Part shown: positions 11,861 through 23,699 of the stretch, one piece after another
Layout: the number at the start of each line of letters is the position of its first letter
How positions within the stretch are numbered: the stretch's first letter is position 1
Source of the DNA: Drosophila pseudoobscura
Lineage: Eukaryota > Arthropoda > Insecta > Diptera > Drosophilidae
Length of the DNA: 64,000 bases
Direction of reading: 5' to 3'
NCBI RefSeq assembly: GCF_009870125.1
Contig: NC_046683.1
Span: 37,277,869 to 37,341,868, forward strand
The notes under the pieces: model-generated
Told to the model about the DNA's origin: nothing
The model's input: only the letters and a program-made list of their open reading frames with translations
Databases searched by the model: none
Translations under genes and position numbers: made by a program

Positions 11861-12477
11861 CTAACAAATCCTCGCCAAATCTAAATATGGCCTACTATTC
11901 CTTTCTGAAAGGAATTTATAAATTTTCTTACAGCAGCCTAAAAGGCAACGAAGGCATAAATTAAAATCTCCTAACACTACGGAATTTCTATCTAAAAACG
12001 GATACCGTTGAAATAAGACCTCTAGTTCTGCTTCGAACTTTCGCAACGGATACGGGTTCTGTAAATAACAATAAAATCGACAGAGTTGTACTTAAACAAA
12101 GCATACTCGAACACTGGAGATGCTAAGTTCCCGAAATCCGCATAATATCTATTACTTTTAATAATACTACAATGATTCAAAAGTTCATTCCTAACGAATA
12201 TTAGAATGCCTCTTTTCGGTCTAGCTCAGCTGGCTACGGACTGGCAATCTAACCGCACTGCTGTGGAAAAGCCAGGAATATTATAAGCTTCATTTGAGTA
12301 TGTGGAAGCCTCAACGAAGCACAAAATAGAAGATTTGAGCATTAGCTGATCAGAACAGACATCGATAAAATGGCAGTGCAAGCTTTCCGTATTATGGAAG
12401 AAAATATTTAATTCGGACGGATTGAGTAAACAATCGAAGTGGGTATGAAGTAACTTAGCGGAACGCAAGTTCTCCAT
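11861..12477 (-). pseudogene. Endonuclease domain of the Helentron protein
   Basis: The minus-strand frames contain NIFFHNTESLHCHFIDVCSD and SSILCFVEASTY, which match the start of LINE/Helentron-type apurinic endonucleases (Asn then the Glu of the ET motif region). Further on, NSVVLGDFNLCLR carries the GDFN motif with the conserved Asp and Asn. The two parts lie in separated frames (12226-12477 and 11861-12046), so the domain is broken. This domain would nick target DNA. The later SDH-type motif is not seen and may be lost. Confidence 0.7.
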
Positions 12478-12567
12478 CTCTTTCGCGACAGGACAGTCCC
12501 GCTTGGGTCTCGAAGGAATGAGTGGTCCAACGATATAAAGTCCGTTCGCACTGGTGGCCCTACTACC

Positions 12568-14501
12568 CTACACTTTGCTGTATGTTGCTCCCTGACTCTT
12601 ATGAAGAGTTATAGCTTCTGCAGCTACAATCGGAAACTGTTTTCGGTCAATAGTAACTTGTTCGTTTTGATGGTATTGAAAACATTTTGTAGTTTTCTGA
12701 ATTGGGGTCCAAGAAGATTCGTTACTATGGCTGCGCTTTGACCGTGCGTTAACTCTTACGCTTTCCTCGAGAAAATGTATCCAAAGAAGTTCGGGGGCAT
12801 TGAAAGAGCTGAGATCTATCTGCATTAAAACACCAGTGGCTCCGTTAACAAGACCATCGGATGTATCTACATTGACTTTCATCATATATTTAGCCGTGGT
12901 TTGAGAACCAATGAAGTGCACAAGCCATGTGTATTCGAAATTTAGAAACTCTTAACAGAGTCCAGATATTTTGCTTTGATTTCTGGGTTAAGATGATCGG
13001 CTTTGATGGAGTCTAAAGCTATTGAAGTATATTCTACAGTCATAATCGAAAAAAGCTTCTCCTTATTGTACTTATCTGTCTCGCTAATGCTATACAATAA
13101 GTGGATCGCATCTCTTGGTGCTTCACTGCCGTGAACTATTCGGTCTCTAAGCAATTGAATATCTTCTGACGTCATTACGGCCGATGCCTTGTTATTTAGT
13201 GCGGTTGCAAAAGGTTGGTCATCTCGCTGTCGCATTATCTCTGTAAGTTCGAAAAACTTGAAGCCATCCCAGAGACTAGAGCCAACTATCGCACTGTATG
13301 GATTATGCGCTCCTGATGAGGATTTGAATATCGATCGTTGGATATTCAACGGATTCCTACTGGACATAACTTCCTTAGATCGCCAAACACGACAACAGAA
13401 ATGCCACCGAAAGGACTCTCGGGCTGTGAAAATATTTGTTTTAGACGCATATCCAAATATGAAAACATTTTTTCACCGACCATAGAAATTTCGTCAATTA
13501 TAAGAATTTTAAGATCAATAAATCTTGAACGCAAGGTATTTAACAAATCTGGACCCAATTGTTTAAAAGCATGGTTGGATTGATTGAGAGGTAAAGAAAA
13601 CATTGAGTGAAGTGTGGCACCTCCAATACCAAATGCAGCTTTTCCTGTGGGAGCACACAGCAGAGCTCTAACAGTTTCTGGGTTAGATCCTGGTCTACGA
13701 TTAAACTCCTGGGAAATGGTCTGAAAAATTGTAGATATGGTTCTACCAAAGACTATACAATACCAAGATGTTGCATGAGCGACCAAAAAGCTGTTCTATG
13801 GCGGGTCCTAACATTAGAACCCAAAAGGCACGAGGGAGCGCGCGGGGTTTCAATTCCCTTTTCGCCTGTACTTCGACTCTACCGCGACCCCGCTGCCCAT
13901 CGGTTTCGTCTGTTCGGCAATTCTGGACTCTCGAGCCTCAGCACCGTCGAAGCGGTGGTCGCGGATCGCCGATGTCTTTGGAGCGGCACAGTGGGACCTT
14001 TGGCCGTCTCAGCTTGCTAAATTAGTTAGTGAATATGAGTTCAAAAAATATTTTCACACTGAAAAAATGTTAAACTTTGAGTGCTTATATCTCCTAAACT
14101 AAAACTATCTTGAAAATTCGATTGGAAAATTCTCTATTAGATGCGTACATTAAATTTATCTAAAGCACTCATACAATTTTTTTACTATTTCGGCTGAGTC
14201 CCCACTGTGCCGCGCCAAAGACATCAGCGACCACGCTGCCCTACGGTTTCGGCACGCAGACGATTCATATTTTGTTTTTGTATTCTATCTCTCGAGACAC
14301 ACCGACTCGACGCTGACCGAGGCATTGACGAAGCCGAGTAGCATTTCGGAGGCGAAGGTAGCGTAAAAGAGAATTGAAGTAATAGCCCCGCGCGCCCATA
14401 CCTTGAAGCGTCAAACGAAAATTGAAAAAGAATTTGTTCCTCATGCAACATCTTGGTATTGTATAGTCTTTGGTTCTACTCTTGCCGACGCCTGCGCCGC
14501 C
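12568..14501 (-). pseudogene. Pif1-type helicase domain of the Helentron, split by an insertion
   Basis: Helicase motifs appear on the minus strand in order: Walker A GGAGVGKS (14478-14501), then after the inserted element ISTIFQTISQEFNRRPGSNP, ALLCAPTGKAAFGIGG (motif Ia), ILIIDEISMVGEKMF (Walker B, about 13480-13510), VVVFGDLRKLCPVG, LTEIMRQRDDQPFA and, near the C-terminus, DTSDGLVNGATGVL and AITLHKSQGATYSKV (motifs of superfamily 1B/Pif1). Frames change at least near 13367 and 12930. The Rep-fused helicase would unwind DNA for rolling-circle transposition. The element is clearly inactive. Confidence 0.85.
13747..14472. mobile_element. 726-bp palindromic TIR element with 7-bp duplication
   Basis: The left end CAAAGACTATACAATACCAA (13747) is repeated in inverted orientation at 14472 for at least 32 bp without mismatch. 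GTTCTAC flanks both sides (13740-13746 and 14473-14479). Removing the element and one GTTCTAC restores an uninterrupted helicase sequence just after Walker A. Beyond the perfect ends, the arms stay imperfectly inverted for about 260 bp each: both contain versions of GATGTCTTTGG(A/C)GCGGCACAGTGG. It encodes no transposase. The 7-bp duplication suits P-superfamily 1360/Hoppel-like elements, but I did not match it to a named family. Confidence 0.85.
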
Positions 14502-14533
14502 ACCAACAAACTCATAAAAAACTTCTTTATTTC

Positions 14534-15952
14534 TCACATTATGCAGAACATGGGTGAAATACATATGTAGGTTTTTTGCTTCAAATTCAGCGATCTAATC
14601 AAATTAGCTAAAATATTAAGGGAAACAATAGGAGGAAGCTTAATTAATCGAATACTTCTATCTTGATCCGCTGCCTGGTCATTCAAATTCAAATTCAAAA
14701 CATTTATCTGGGAACTTATTTCTGGAATCGCTAAAGCCCTAAACTCCTCAGCAATTGCCTCATCAACTACCTCTTCACCTTCCTCCCTATTCTCTTCGGC
14801 TTCCATGGCCCTCCTAAGCGCGTCTTCCAAATCTCCTAATGCATTGAATTTTTGGAAATTTGAATTTACCAAATCCTGATGATTATTATAAAGATCCTCG
14901 CAATTTACGCTCACTAAATCTTTCTCTTCATCTCTCCACGGATAAAACAGCATAGCTAATGCTCTATAATAGTTTGACCTATCTGTATTTATATTAAACC
15001 TCATATATTTTAAAATGGACGGCTTAGTTATTTCCCTAATAAAACCCCTATTATCGCGGAGAGAGATAAAAACTTCTACTTGTGCCTCATTTTCTTCGTC
15101 CTCTTCATCATCTCTATTTTGGATAGTTCTTTTCCCGCTTTTAGAAAATTCATAATTTGCTGCAAAATCGGCTAAACACAGTCCCTCAAGATCAGTTGGT
15201 CTTTGTTCATAGCGCTCCAGCAATCCTTTGACGAATATGTCAGTGGACTCCTGATGCATATTTTGTAGCTTGTGGATGCTTGTGGATTTGAGCATTCGAA
15301 TTCGTTGCTCTGGAGGGAAGTATTTACTTGAACACATTTATTGCTAGTTCCGGACAACGGAATGCCTAGACAACAATATACGGCTTCCTGAGCAGATATC
15401 TCAGTGCCAGAAATAAATTTGTGACCAATATGCTGTAGCTTTTGTCTTGTCGTGTAATTGTCCCCTTGAACTTCTTTTGCAGCTTCGCGCATAAGCTTAG
15501 AAAAATACCCCTTTGGGTTTTATTTATATAATTTATTATATAGCTACAGCATGCATAAGGGTCCAAAATATATTGGATATCCATATTGGCCCTTTGCATT
15601 GAAAGGATGTGTTTATTATAAGCATTAACGCAAATCTCAGCAATGACCTTTTTAGAAAAATGTGTGGTTTCTTTAAACCAGAAGAAATTGCATATTTGTA
15701 GTCCTCGTAATTGAGGCTCACTTGTTCGTGCGAAAGAAAGTTCTCAAATATGCTCAAGTGATCAATCATATCAGAGGATTGATCAGAATTTAGTAGGTCT
15801 TGTTTTTTCTTAAAATTTCCTTGGTGAAAATCAAGGTTTGGAGTTTCCTCCGGCAGTGGACTTAATATCTCCGTTTGGGGCATTGGAGGGTATGGAATAC
15901 CGAATCTACAAACTTTTTTTCCACTTTTATTGGTCTTTTTAAGACATGACAT
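14534..15952 (-). pseudogene. Central part of the Helentron Rep-helicase protein
   Basis: Overlapping minus-strand frames give stretches typical of the region between Rep and helicase in Helitron-like proteins: FGIPYPPMPQTEILSPLPEE, MDIQYILDPYACCSYIINYI, KFISGTEISAQEAVYCCLGI and YEQRPTDLEGLCLADFAANY. An acidic 'DDEEDEENEAQVE' stretch follows. The pieces lie in different frames (15536-15952, 15366-15599, 15172-15492, 14534-15337) that overlap at their ends, showing single-base breaks rather than large losses. The last piece runs to the helicase start at about 14.5 kb. Confidence 0.75.
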
Positions 15953-16059
15953 GTCCTTATGCCGATGATTTTGGTATTCAACATACGGAGCTAATTCAGA
16001 GTCTGTGACATCTACTGTAATATGTTTGTTAATGAAGACTTTAACTGTTGAAATTTACT

Positions 16060-17041
16060 CTGTACTGGTTAAGTCCACTGCTGGGGCATCTTTCAGCCAA
16101 AACATGCCGTGAATATGGGGGGAACCTCTTTGTTGGAATTCAACACGCCAATAATATTTGATGATTTGATGAAGTTTTCCCCGAAAATGCCCTCGCGATT
16201 CCTCATAGCTTTTAAAATCTCGCGATACCTATAATCGAAATACCTAGCACAAGTAACTGGATCTGCCCTGATAAGACGCTCCTTTTCGGTGTAGGGTAGA
16301 TTCATTGCTTCTTCTTCGCTAATGATCTCCCTATCTACGTTTTTTTTTGAGCAAAACAAGCAACTCTGGTCACCGCGTTTCAGCAGCAGACAGAGTAATG
16401 AAAAAAGTCGGCAGGCCGAACTGACGAATCATGGCCATAATCTTCTTCTATTCATCCTCCCAGTGAGCCGGAGACGATCGAATATCGCGAAGAACCCTAT
16501 ATCCCTCATCGTGGTTAAAAGCGTTAGCTGCCGTTACTGCACTGGAAGTGCTCCGCTTACGTAAGCAGATTGAAATATTATTTCGAATCTTAATGAGTTC
16601 TAACTTCTTGTAATTGAAGAATAGTTTGTCAGTTCTACAACCTCTCCTATCTACATTTCGAAGCTCTGATCTAACAATGGTTGTAAAACTTTGCGAAGAT
16701 TGTCTTTTGACGCCTGCATAAATAGTGGGAAAGGATAACTCTTCCGAGTCAATGTCTACAATCATGTCGAGAGGTCGTTGGCCTTGACCTGGTACGATTT
16801 TAATAATCCAATCATCAAATGGTATGTTGTTTTCAAGCAGAGTTTCCTGACCTCCAGGGTTGAGCTCTTCGGCTTCTACTTCCTCGTCGGGATGGGCCGG
16901 CTCCATATCTACATTCCTATCTCTATTCTGCATACTTTCTAAAAAGGCTGCGTCTGCTTGAGATGCTACGAAAGGAACAATATCGGATGTGAAACCAGAG
17001 ATCCATTGCTCGTTCACTACAACATTATGCTTTTTATACAA
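16060..17041 (-). pseudogene. Rep domain of the Helentron protein
   Basis: The N-terminal part (17041-16448) begins MYKKHNVVVNEQWISG and includes FPTIYAGVKRQ. The Rep nuclease region follows, with [14 protein letters not shown] and, in another frame, [21 protein letters not shown] (16109-16117) is the HUH metal-binding motif of rolling-circle Rep endonucleases. Frame changes separate the pieces near 16450 and 16130. The catalytic Tyr region beyond the HUH motif is not clearly resolved because of decay between 15952 and 16060. Confidence 0.8.
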
Positions 17042-17084
17042 ATCTGTGGTAACTAAATAACGAAGTTCTTCAAAAATGTTGTCG

Positions 17085-18060
17085 TGGTCGTTTCCGACCC
17101 CATAAAGTATATATATTCTTGATCAGCATCAATAGCCGAGTCGATTGAGCCATGTCTGTCTGTCCGTCCGTCCGTCTGTCCGTCTGTCCGTCCCCTTCAG
17201 CGCCTAATGCTCAAAGACTATAAGAGCCAGAGCAACGATGTTTTGGATCCAGACTTCTGTGAAAAGTCACTGCTACAAAAATATTTTAAAACTTTGCCCC
17301 GCCCACTTCCGCCCCCACAAAGGGCGAAAATCTGTGGCATCCACAATTTTAAAGATAAGATAAAACCAAAAACGCAGAATCGTAGAGAATGACCATATCT
17401 TATAGACTGCAGAATCTGAATTGTATCGTATTATTATTATAGCCAGCATCAAGAAAACAATTTCATTTTTTCTCGCCCTGTCTCTCTCTAACACACACGT
17501 AGCATAGGCGGCTTTGCTTAGAGTAAAACATTAGCGCCTAGATCTCAGAGACTATAAAAGCTAGACCAACCAAATTTGGTATCCACACTCCTAATATATC
17601 GGACCGAGACGAGTTTGTTTCAAAATTTCGCCACACCCCCTTCCGCCCACGCAAAGAATGCAAATCTGGGGATTTTCACAAATCTCAGAGACTATTAAAG
17701 CTAGAGTAACCAAATTTGGTATCCGCACTTCTGTTAGATCTCACTATAAAACGTATATCTCAAAATTTCGCCCCACCCCCTTCCGCCCACACAAAGGACG
17801 AAAATCTGTTGCATCCACAATATTGCAGATTTGAGAAAACTAAAAACGCAGAATCATAGATAACGACCATATCTATCAGATTGCTGAATCTGGATCAGAT
17901 GAGATCATTTTTATAGCGAAAGGAAACAAATCAATTTGCACTGCCTACGCAGCGCCCGACGTCACGCTCAGACTGATTTTCTGTCTCTCTCGCACGCACT
18001 CTTTGTCATGTCGAATAATATAAGCGGCGACTGCCGGACAACGGCCAGTTGTGACTCTAA
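17085..18060 (-). mobile_element. DINE-1 copy, reverse orientation
   Basis: It begins (plus strand) with GTTTCCGACCCCATAAAGTA, the TTGATCAGCATCAATAGCCG core and a GTCC/GTCT microsatellite. Three diverged modules follow, each with AAATTTGGTATCC or a variant and CCGCCC...AAAGG...CGAAAATCTG, and then the CAGACTGATTTTCTGTC block of the 5' side. The 5' palindrome is replaced by unrelated sequence near 18060. It lies immediately upstream of the Helentron coding region in the same orientation. Confidence 0.85.
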
Positions 18061-18237
18061 AACTCCAGCGAACAGTTTGGGAAGTATTGCCCTCGCGTTC
18101 AACATTAACTCTTCTTTTTTTAAAACAAGATAAGAGATTGATTATAAGAGAGTTAAAGCTTTCACTGAAGAGCTTAAGATCTAATTGAGAGAAGCAGCGT
18201 GGTTCTGTGGGAGTTATGTTTTAAAGCTTCACTAGAA

Positions 18238-18375
18238 ATCGTACGATTTCTCCGTTAGTCGTGGAAGCTATGTGTAAGCTTTGCTTAGCATCGTACGATT
18301 TCTCCGTTAGTCGTGGAAGCTATGTGTAAGCTTGGCTTAGCATCGTATGATTTCCCCGTTGGTTGTGGAAGGTAA
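18238..18375. repeat. 52-bp tandem repeat, about 2.7 copies
   Basis: The unit starts ATCGTACGATTTCTCCGTTA and ends GCTT(T/G)GCTTAGC. Copies start at 18238, 18290 and 18342, an exact 52-bp period. The third copy is more diverged and incomplete. It may be a regulatory repeat of an unrecognised LTR or leader. Confidence 0.9.
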
Positions 18376-20303
18376 AGTTCCGATCGCAAGGGGCTAATGC
18401 TAGTGATAAAACTTCTAGATGGATCATTGCTTTAGTGAAGCTGTACGAACTCGGAGGTATTTTTCTATGCAAATATATATATATATCCAGTGAATTTGAA
18501 AACGTTGTGCAATCAAACACGTGCCAATTAAATTGAAGTTCTGGTGGATTATATTATTCGGTTTGGTTTAAAGAAGACAAGAGGTATTTGAATCGTACAA
18601 TAGTGAAACAGTTTTAACAGTCTCGTATCCTAGGACTGGGAATCTTACTACGTTCGACATCGGGAAAGAGAAAAAGTACCAACTGACCCCTCCAATAACG
18701 AAGTCGTCAAAGTCCATCGATTTCTTAGTAGATCTGGGAAAGGCCTCGGATTTCCCAGGAACCAGCATCTACATAAACCAACGATAACTACAACCAAATA
18801 GACTAGCAAAGCCGCCCGAAGATATATGTACTAGAGTGAAGCTTGAAGTTATGTGGATGCATACTTAAACTGATGTACTTCTTGGAGTAAGACGACAAGA
18901 ATGGTTTTCTTGCGAATTCGGAGAAACTAATGTGCCGCACTCGTCACCCTTCTCGCTTACGAGTTAAGCGCGCGGCTAAAGCTTTCGCACGTAGTTTCTT
19001 CGTTGTGTGTGTAGTGATTTCCAAACTGGGGAAATAAAAACATTATTCTGCTGCGATCCACACTGCCGTTTAACAGTCGTCGTATCAAAATGTACCCAAA
19101 GTATCAATTTTGAGTCTCTTTATGAGATTTTCCATTTTCTTTGTATTATTAAAGATTAAATTCCGTACTAGCTATTCATCTTAGTTCTGTATTGTATAGA
19201 CGTTAAGAGAAAAACAAACAATGTATATAATGACCCATAATTAAAATCTGCGCAAGTGAAAGCCACATAGTTTTAAGATCAGCCGTTAAGTTGCAAATCG
19301 TCGTCGAACTGGTATGGAAATGATATAATCGGTGTTTCATCCGAATTAGAAGTGAAGACATGTATATTCATAATTTTTCTCCTTTCCTCAGAATATGTTC
19401 CCACGTCGCCCCTTGAGCTCAACGGACACGCCGGATATTTCATATAAAGTATGAGTGAGTTACGAGCTTCCTTAAACGGAGATCTCGAGTATTTTCAAAG
19501 TATATATATACGTCTTGTAAAACTTCTATTGCGGTATGTTGAACAACCATATACATACGTGCGCTAATTAAAGCCGATCGGCTAGTAATTTTTCTTTCAC
19601 GTTTGCCTTCTTTTTATATTATTATCATATTTTTTTTCTATTCTTTCCAATTTAATTTCTTTTACGCCATATTCTCTACACATACATAAGTCCTATATAC
19701 ATATACATATACATTTATAACTAGATATAAATTGTTATTATTTCCTCTTTCTTTATCTGATTAAGTTGTATTAAGTTTATGCATATCCAGAAAATCATGA
19801 AGTCCCAACCCGTAAATTTTGAATTATTAAATAATAATTATCAGATAATAATGGAACATTAAACCTTTTGTGTTTGTCCTGAGTAGAGCCTGAGGCAGTC
19901 CGATGATCGAATAGAGATACGCTTGATTAGGGTTATGCTGTCGATTAAACGGCATACTAAAGGTAGGGAGGGTAGAGAAGGGGTCAAAGTCATCTGAGTT
20001 CCCCGAGAGCGGCGGAATATAGCCTGACTATTTGTCGGTAGTCGGTTAGCCAGTTAGTTAAAATTCCCATTCTTTTCTTTTTTTGATTTCTTTTATAGAG
20101 TTCCTTTTGAACATTAAATCAAGTGTACCTAAAACATCTTTGCGAATGTGTTCGTATGGCAAATAGGAGAGTAGGAAAGATCCCACGACATTCCGGCGAG
20201 CTAGTTAGAGCATAGCTAGAGGTACACGTTCCGAAATCCTGCTATACTATTGGTGTCTGACCGTCAAAAAAAGTAGGTACAACCTCCATCCGTACATACA
20301 ATC
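18376..20303. other. Unassigned stretch, possibly old LTR or leader sequence
   Basis: No protein domain is recognisable. Near 19035-19075 an AATAAA polyadenylation-type signal is followed about 30 bp later by CCGTTTAACA, which could be an LTR end, but no partner is found. The rest is AT-rich. This stretch lies on the 3' side of the minus-strand gypsy A integrase, so part of it may be that element's 3' region. Confidence 0.35.
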
Positions 20304-21340
20304 TCACACCTCTAAGAATAAGAATTTCTTGCACATTACAATTTTTACGAATACTTCTTGACCTGGCGAGTATTGTATTATCGGTTTTTTTTTGTTGTGA
20401 TTTTTTAAATCCAAGTCCTGTTTATTTTTAAGTATGTCAATATTATTTTGTCGGCTTATTTCGTATTGATGAGGATTTCTTGTGACGTTCCTACCAAAGA
20501 ACACTTCTAACGGTTTTCTGTTTGTTACTGAGTGTACCGAGAAATTGTATTCGTAAATAGCTCGATTTAGTTATTCTTTAGTCATTCTTTAGTTATTCTA
20601 TGTGCTATAGATTCCTTTAATTTTTAAACACCGCATTATTTCTGAGAGGGTTGAATGGAATCTTTCTACTTGTCCGTTTACTGAGCTTGTGTAGGGTGGG
20701 GCTGTAAATATCTGAGTTCCCAATTGGTCTTTCATCATAAACGTTATGGAAGCTGAATTTAAGGATTTTTCGTTGTCAATTACTACATTTTTTAAACGCC
20801 GAAATAAAACAGAATATCATGCAGGGATGGTTTTATATCTTCGATGGATTTGGATTTGATGATTCTTCCTTGGGCTAATTTGGAAAATTTGTCTATTTCT
20901 GTCAAAACTAAATTTCTTTCTGTGGAATAAATATCAACGTGAATAGTGTGACCTGGATATTGTGGTATTGGTGTTTCCACGATTTCGGAATTGGTGTGTC
21001 TGTCGTATTTTACTTCCTCACAAATCTGACACTGCTTTACTATAGTGGAAATTTTCTGTTTCATTTTTGGAAAATATAATTTTTCGATGAGTTGTTTTTG
21101 ATTTTCTACGGCATTTCTGTGGGCTCTATTGTGAACTTTTAAGATCTCTTCTTCTTGTTGGCTTTCCTTACTTAAGTATTCTACTCTACTTTGTGTGAAT
21201 CTAACTTTGTATTGGAAGAAATTTAATGGGTATATTTTTTGGATTTGTCCCATAATGTGTTCGATTGTTCAAATTCCATTAATAACGGAGGGGTTAAGGT
21301 ATTTTTTAATATTTGTAATAAATCAGCAGTAATATTCGAC
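20304..21340 (-). pseudogene. Gypsy A integrase region, decayed
   Basis: On the minus strand the HHCC zinc region is seen as HNRAHRNAVENQKQLIEKLY and CQICEEVKYDRH, followed by PGHTIHVDIYST with the first catalytic Asp. The frame then changes near 20792. After it, VIDNEKSL gives the region of the second Asp, and VNGQVERFHSTLSEIMRCLK holds the catalytic Glu. In-frame stops follow around 20560-20590, and the C-terminal part ends with PIIQYSPGQEVFVK at about 20330. Integrase would insert the cDNA. It belongs with the RT relic at 23.7-24.8 kb by orientation and order, separated from it by an insertion. Confidence 0.8.
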
Positions 21341-21344
21341 GCTT

Positions 21345-23699
21345 GTCGTGCCTTCTTGTATTTTAATTATCCACGGCTAACTCCCAAAATTACAGCCTAA
21401 AACTAGGCCGTAAAAAAATTCGAGTTGAAGATCTTTTGAGCTTTGATAAAGCTTATCAACAGCTCTTTCGCGACCAAGCGGCAATGCTATGATATGCAAT
21501 TTTTCTGCCGTGCACTATATTTTATTAAATATTGCTGTGTCTGGATTCTGTATAACAGAAGAAGACCATAGAAAGTGTACTTAGTAGTCCCAGCCTCTGT
21601 CCTTTTCTCCTCGTGACCGTCAGAGGGACTGGCAGTGGAAAAAGAAGTCTTGTAGAGCGGACCCAGTTCTCTAAACCAAGGTCAAGCCAAAGTCAAAGCC
21701 TAGTGCAAGTGCCAAGTGCGGCTCAAAGTGATCATTTTATTTGAGTGGACGCGCCAGTTATATATCGCCAATACTGGATATTTGGAAATATTTGGAAAAC
21801 GAGCGCCCACAGTTAACTAAAATTTTTCGAAACAGTGGTGCAATTCTGTTGAGGTAATTATCCACCCAGCTACAGCGACCCGTTGAAAAATGTGATGTTC
21901 TTTCCGCGTAGGATTAGCACCACTAGTATCTACGTATTGAAACGCTGGTTTAGAAGTTACGGATTGGTTATTCCCGGAGACCTCTATTGGCCACGTGCCC
22001 GTCCCACCGGTTAAACCCCCACCGTGTGACATTCGGATGAGGCGGTAGCCGAGGGCATGGACTTGCTCCTCCAGTAAACCCGATCGGTGGGCTCTGCAAG
22101 CGTCGCCTGAACCCGTTCGACCCATGGGGATAATCAGACTGACTCTTCAAATACACCAGTCGCCTCACGAGCAATCAAGTGTGCGGGTGTACCTAACCTC
22201 ACGCCGCAGATGGACCGCGGTCATTGACCCTTGGCATCGGAAGCAGCTGAAGTTACCTGCGGCCGGTACAATCGTGTGCCACCTCGAGACCTCGAGTAGG
22301 AACTCGGTCTCCAGCCGGGAAGCATCCACCCCGCCTCGGATTTAGTTATATTTTCTATCTTTCTTTCAAAATTAGACCCGATATGCGAAACCCTGTTTTT
22401 TTATCCGCTTTCTGTTTAACTACGTTCTTTTGATACGGCAAAAATTTGCAACAGCCAATTAAATCCGGTATAAACAAAAAGGGAATTCCTGTACATGGGC
22501 TAAGTCGAACTTGAACAAATGAGTAGTGTATTAATACCGATTATTGTTACAGTTTTTGATTTTGGTTGCCACACATTCATCTCATCATCTATGCAGCTAA
22601 TCATCACAATCACACACATCATCATACTCATCCACCCATCAAATCACCTCATCCAACATACAACGAAAGATCTTTCTGCGTGGCAGCCAAAATTATTATT
22701 CGTCCCCTAAGTGATTATCATGAAACAAGTAAGCCATATGATAAACATGACTGTGCGGTAACTATTCGTTGGTCTTCAACCGTGATCATGGTCTTATACA
22801 CGTATTACTCATGCTCTTGGTCGACTCTCCATATACCTGGTTTTTGCCTGGTTTCGCACGGACCAAGTTAAATTAATGAAGTTTAAAGTTTTAGTGTTCC
22901 TATAATGAACACGTAATGTAGTTCTTGCACATATCTATACATACTCATAACCATTTTTATATATTTATTCATCATTATACCCTACCTCTCCCATATGATT
23001 CTCTTTCCCCCCGCATATTCTCTATAGTAATACCCTGTAAATGAAAGAAAATTTCGAATATCATGGTTATATTAGGGTATACGTTCTATGTTAGGTTAGG
23101 TTTAATAAGAAAGTAGATGAATATTCATGGATTGCTTAAATAAAATTTGTTTTTGAAATGAAACAAGACTAAATAGACTATATCAGAACCCTGCAGCGTC
23201 GTTTGAAGGAGATGTGACCCACCGCAGTCTTTGTTGGAGGGATCCTGACGATTAATAGGTGGCCCTGAAGGATCATGGTAGGGTGGGCGTTCTCGCCAAT
23301 GGGCGATACCGCAGCCGACAAAGATCTGACCGGTGATCTTCTTCATTTACGTGTACCTGCTGATCTGTCCCTTTGACCCCCCTGTATCCCGTTTCCTAGT
23401 ATCCTTTCCCTACTCGTACGCGATTTTTTTTATAAATTCTTATCTCGACCATTTGCCAGAGCTATAAATGGGTAGTAAAATTTCCTCCATGCCCACACCC
23501 CGCCGACCAGAGACAAAAGCCGAAGCCAGCGCGTACTTCCTACTCCCGTTTACTTATCATCAGCTCCTATAACCTGTACGTTGTATGCTACACCATCAAA
23601 TCACCTCATCCAACACACAACGAAAGATCTTTCTGCGTGGGAGTCAAAGCTATTAATCGTATCGTAAATGATTATCCTGAACCAAGTAAGCCAAGTATA
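21345..23699. other. Unresolved 2.35-kb insertion between gypsy A RNase H and integrase
   Basis: The gypsy-type coding sequence breaks off near 21340 and resumes near 23700. The interior is different: a more GC-rich part at about 21860-22345 whose minus strand is open for 102 residues (start 22125, MGRTGSGDACRAH) with no family I recognise, then AT-rich sequence and a direct repeat pair (22636-22735 and 23593-23693). A 73-residue minus-strand frame at 23125-23346 is also unrecognised. The GC-rich part has the feel of a non-LTR element 3' region, but I cannot support a family. Confidence 0.45.
22636..23693. repeat. Direct repeat pair of about 100 bp, 957 bp apart
   Basis: The segment starting CCATCAAATCACCTCATCCA at 22636 recurs at 23593. 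It runs through CAACGAAAGATCTTTCTGCG to CAAGTAAGCCA (ends 22735 and 23693), with roughly a dozen differences. The second copy ends almost exactly where gypsy A homology resumes. It could be an internal duplication or two insertion remnants of one family. Confidence 0.8.

Larger units (their letters stand above)
11750..17060 (-). mobile_element. Decayed autonomous Helentron (Rep, helicase, endonuclease)
   Basis: All frames read on the minus strand in the order Rep N-terminal region, HUH Rep motif, helicase, endonuclease, which is the domain order of Helentrons (Helitron relatives with a C-terminal apurinic-type endonuclease). The coding region is broken by stops, frame changes and a 726-bp TIR insertion. 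Exact ends are not resolved: I see DINE-1 pieces on both sides (11347 and 17085), but in opposite orientations, so they may be separate insertions rather than this element's own termini. Confidence 0.75.

Noticed and set aside
11347..18060. Treating the flanking DINE-1 pieces as the Helentron's own two ends
   Set aside because: They lie in opposite orientations, and one includes its own complete tail-to-body order, so independent insertions explain them better.
23125..23346. Minus-strand 73-codon frame as a host gene
   Set aside because: No recognisable family, no splice context, and it lies inside an unresolved insertion.
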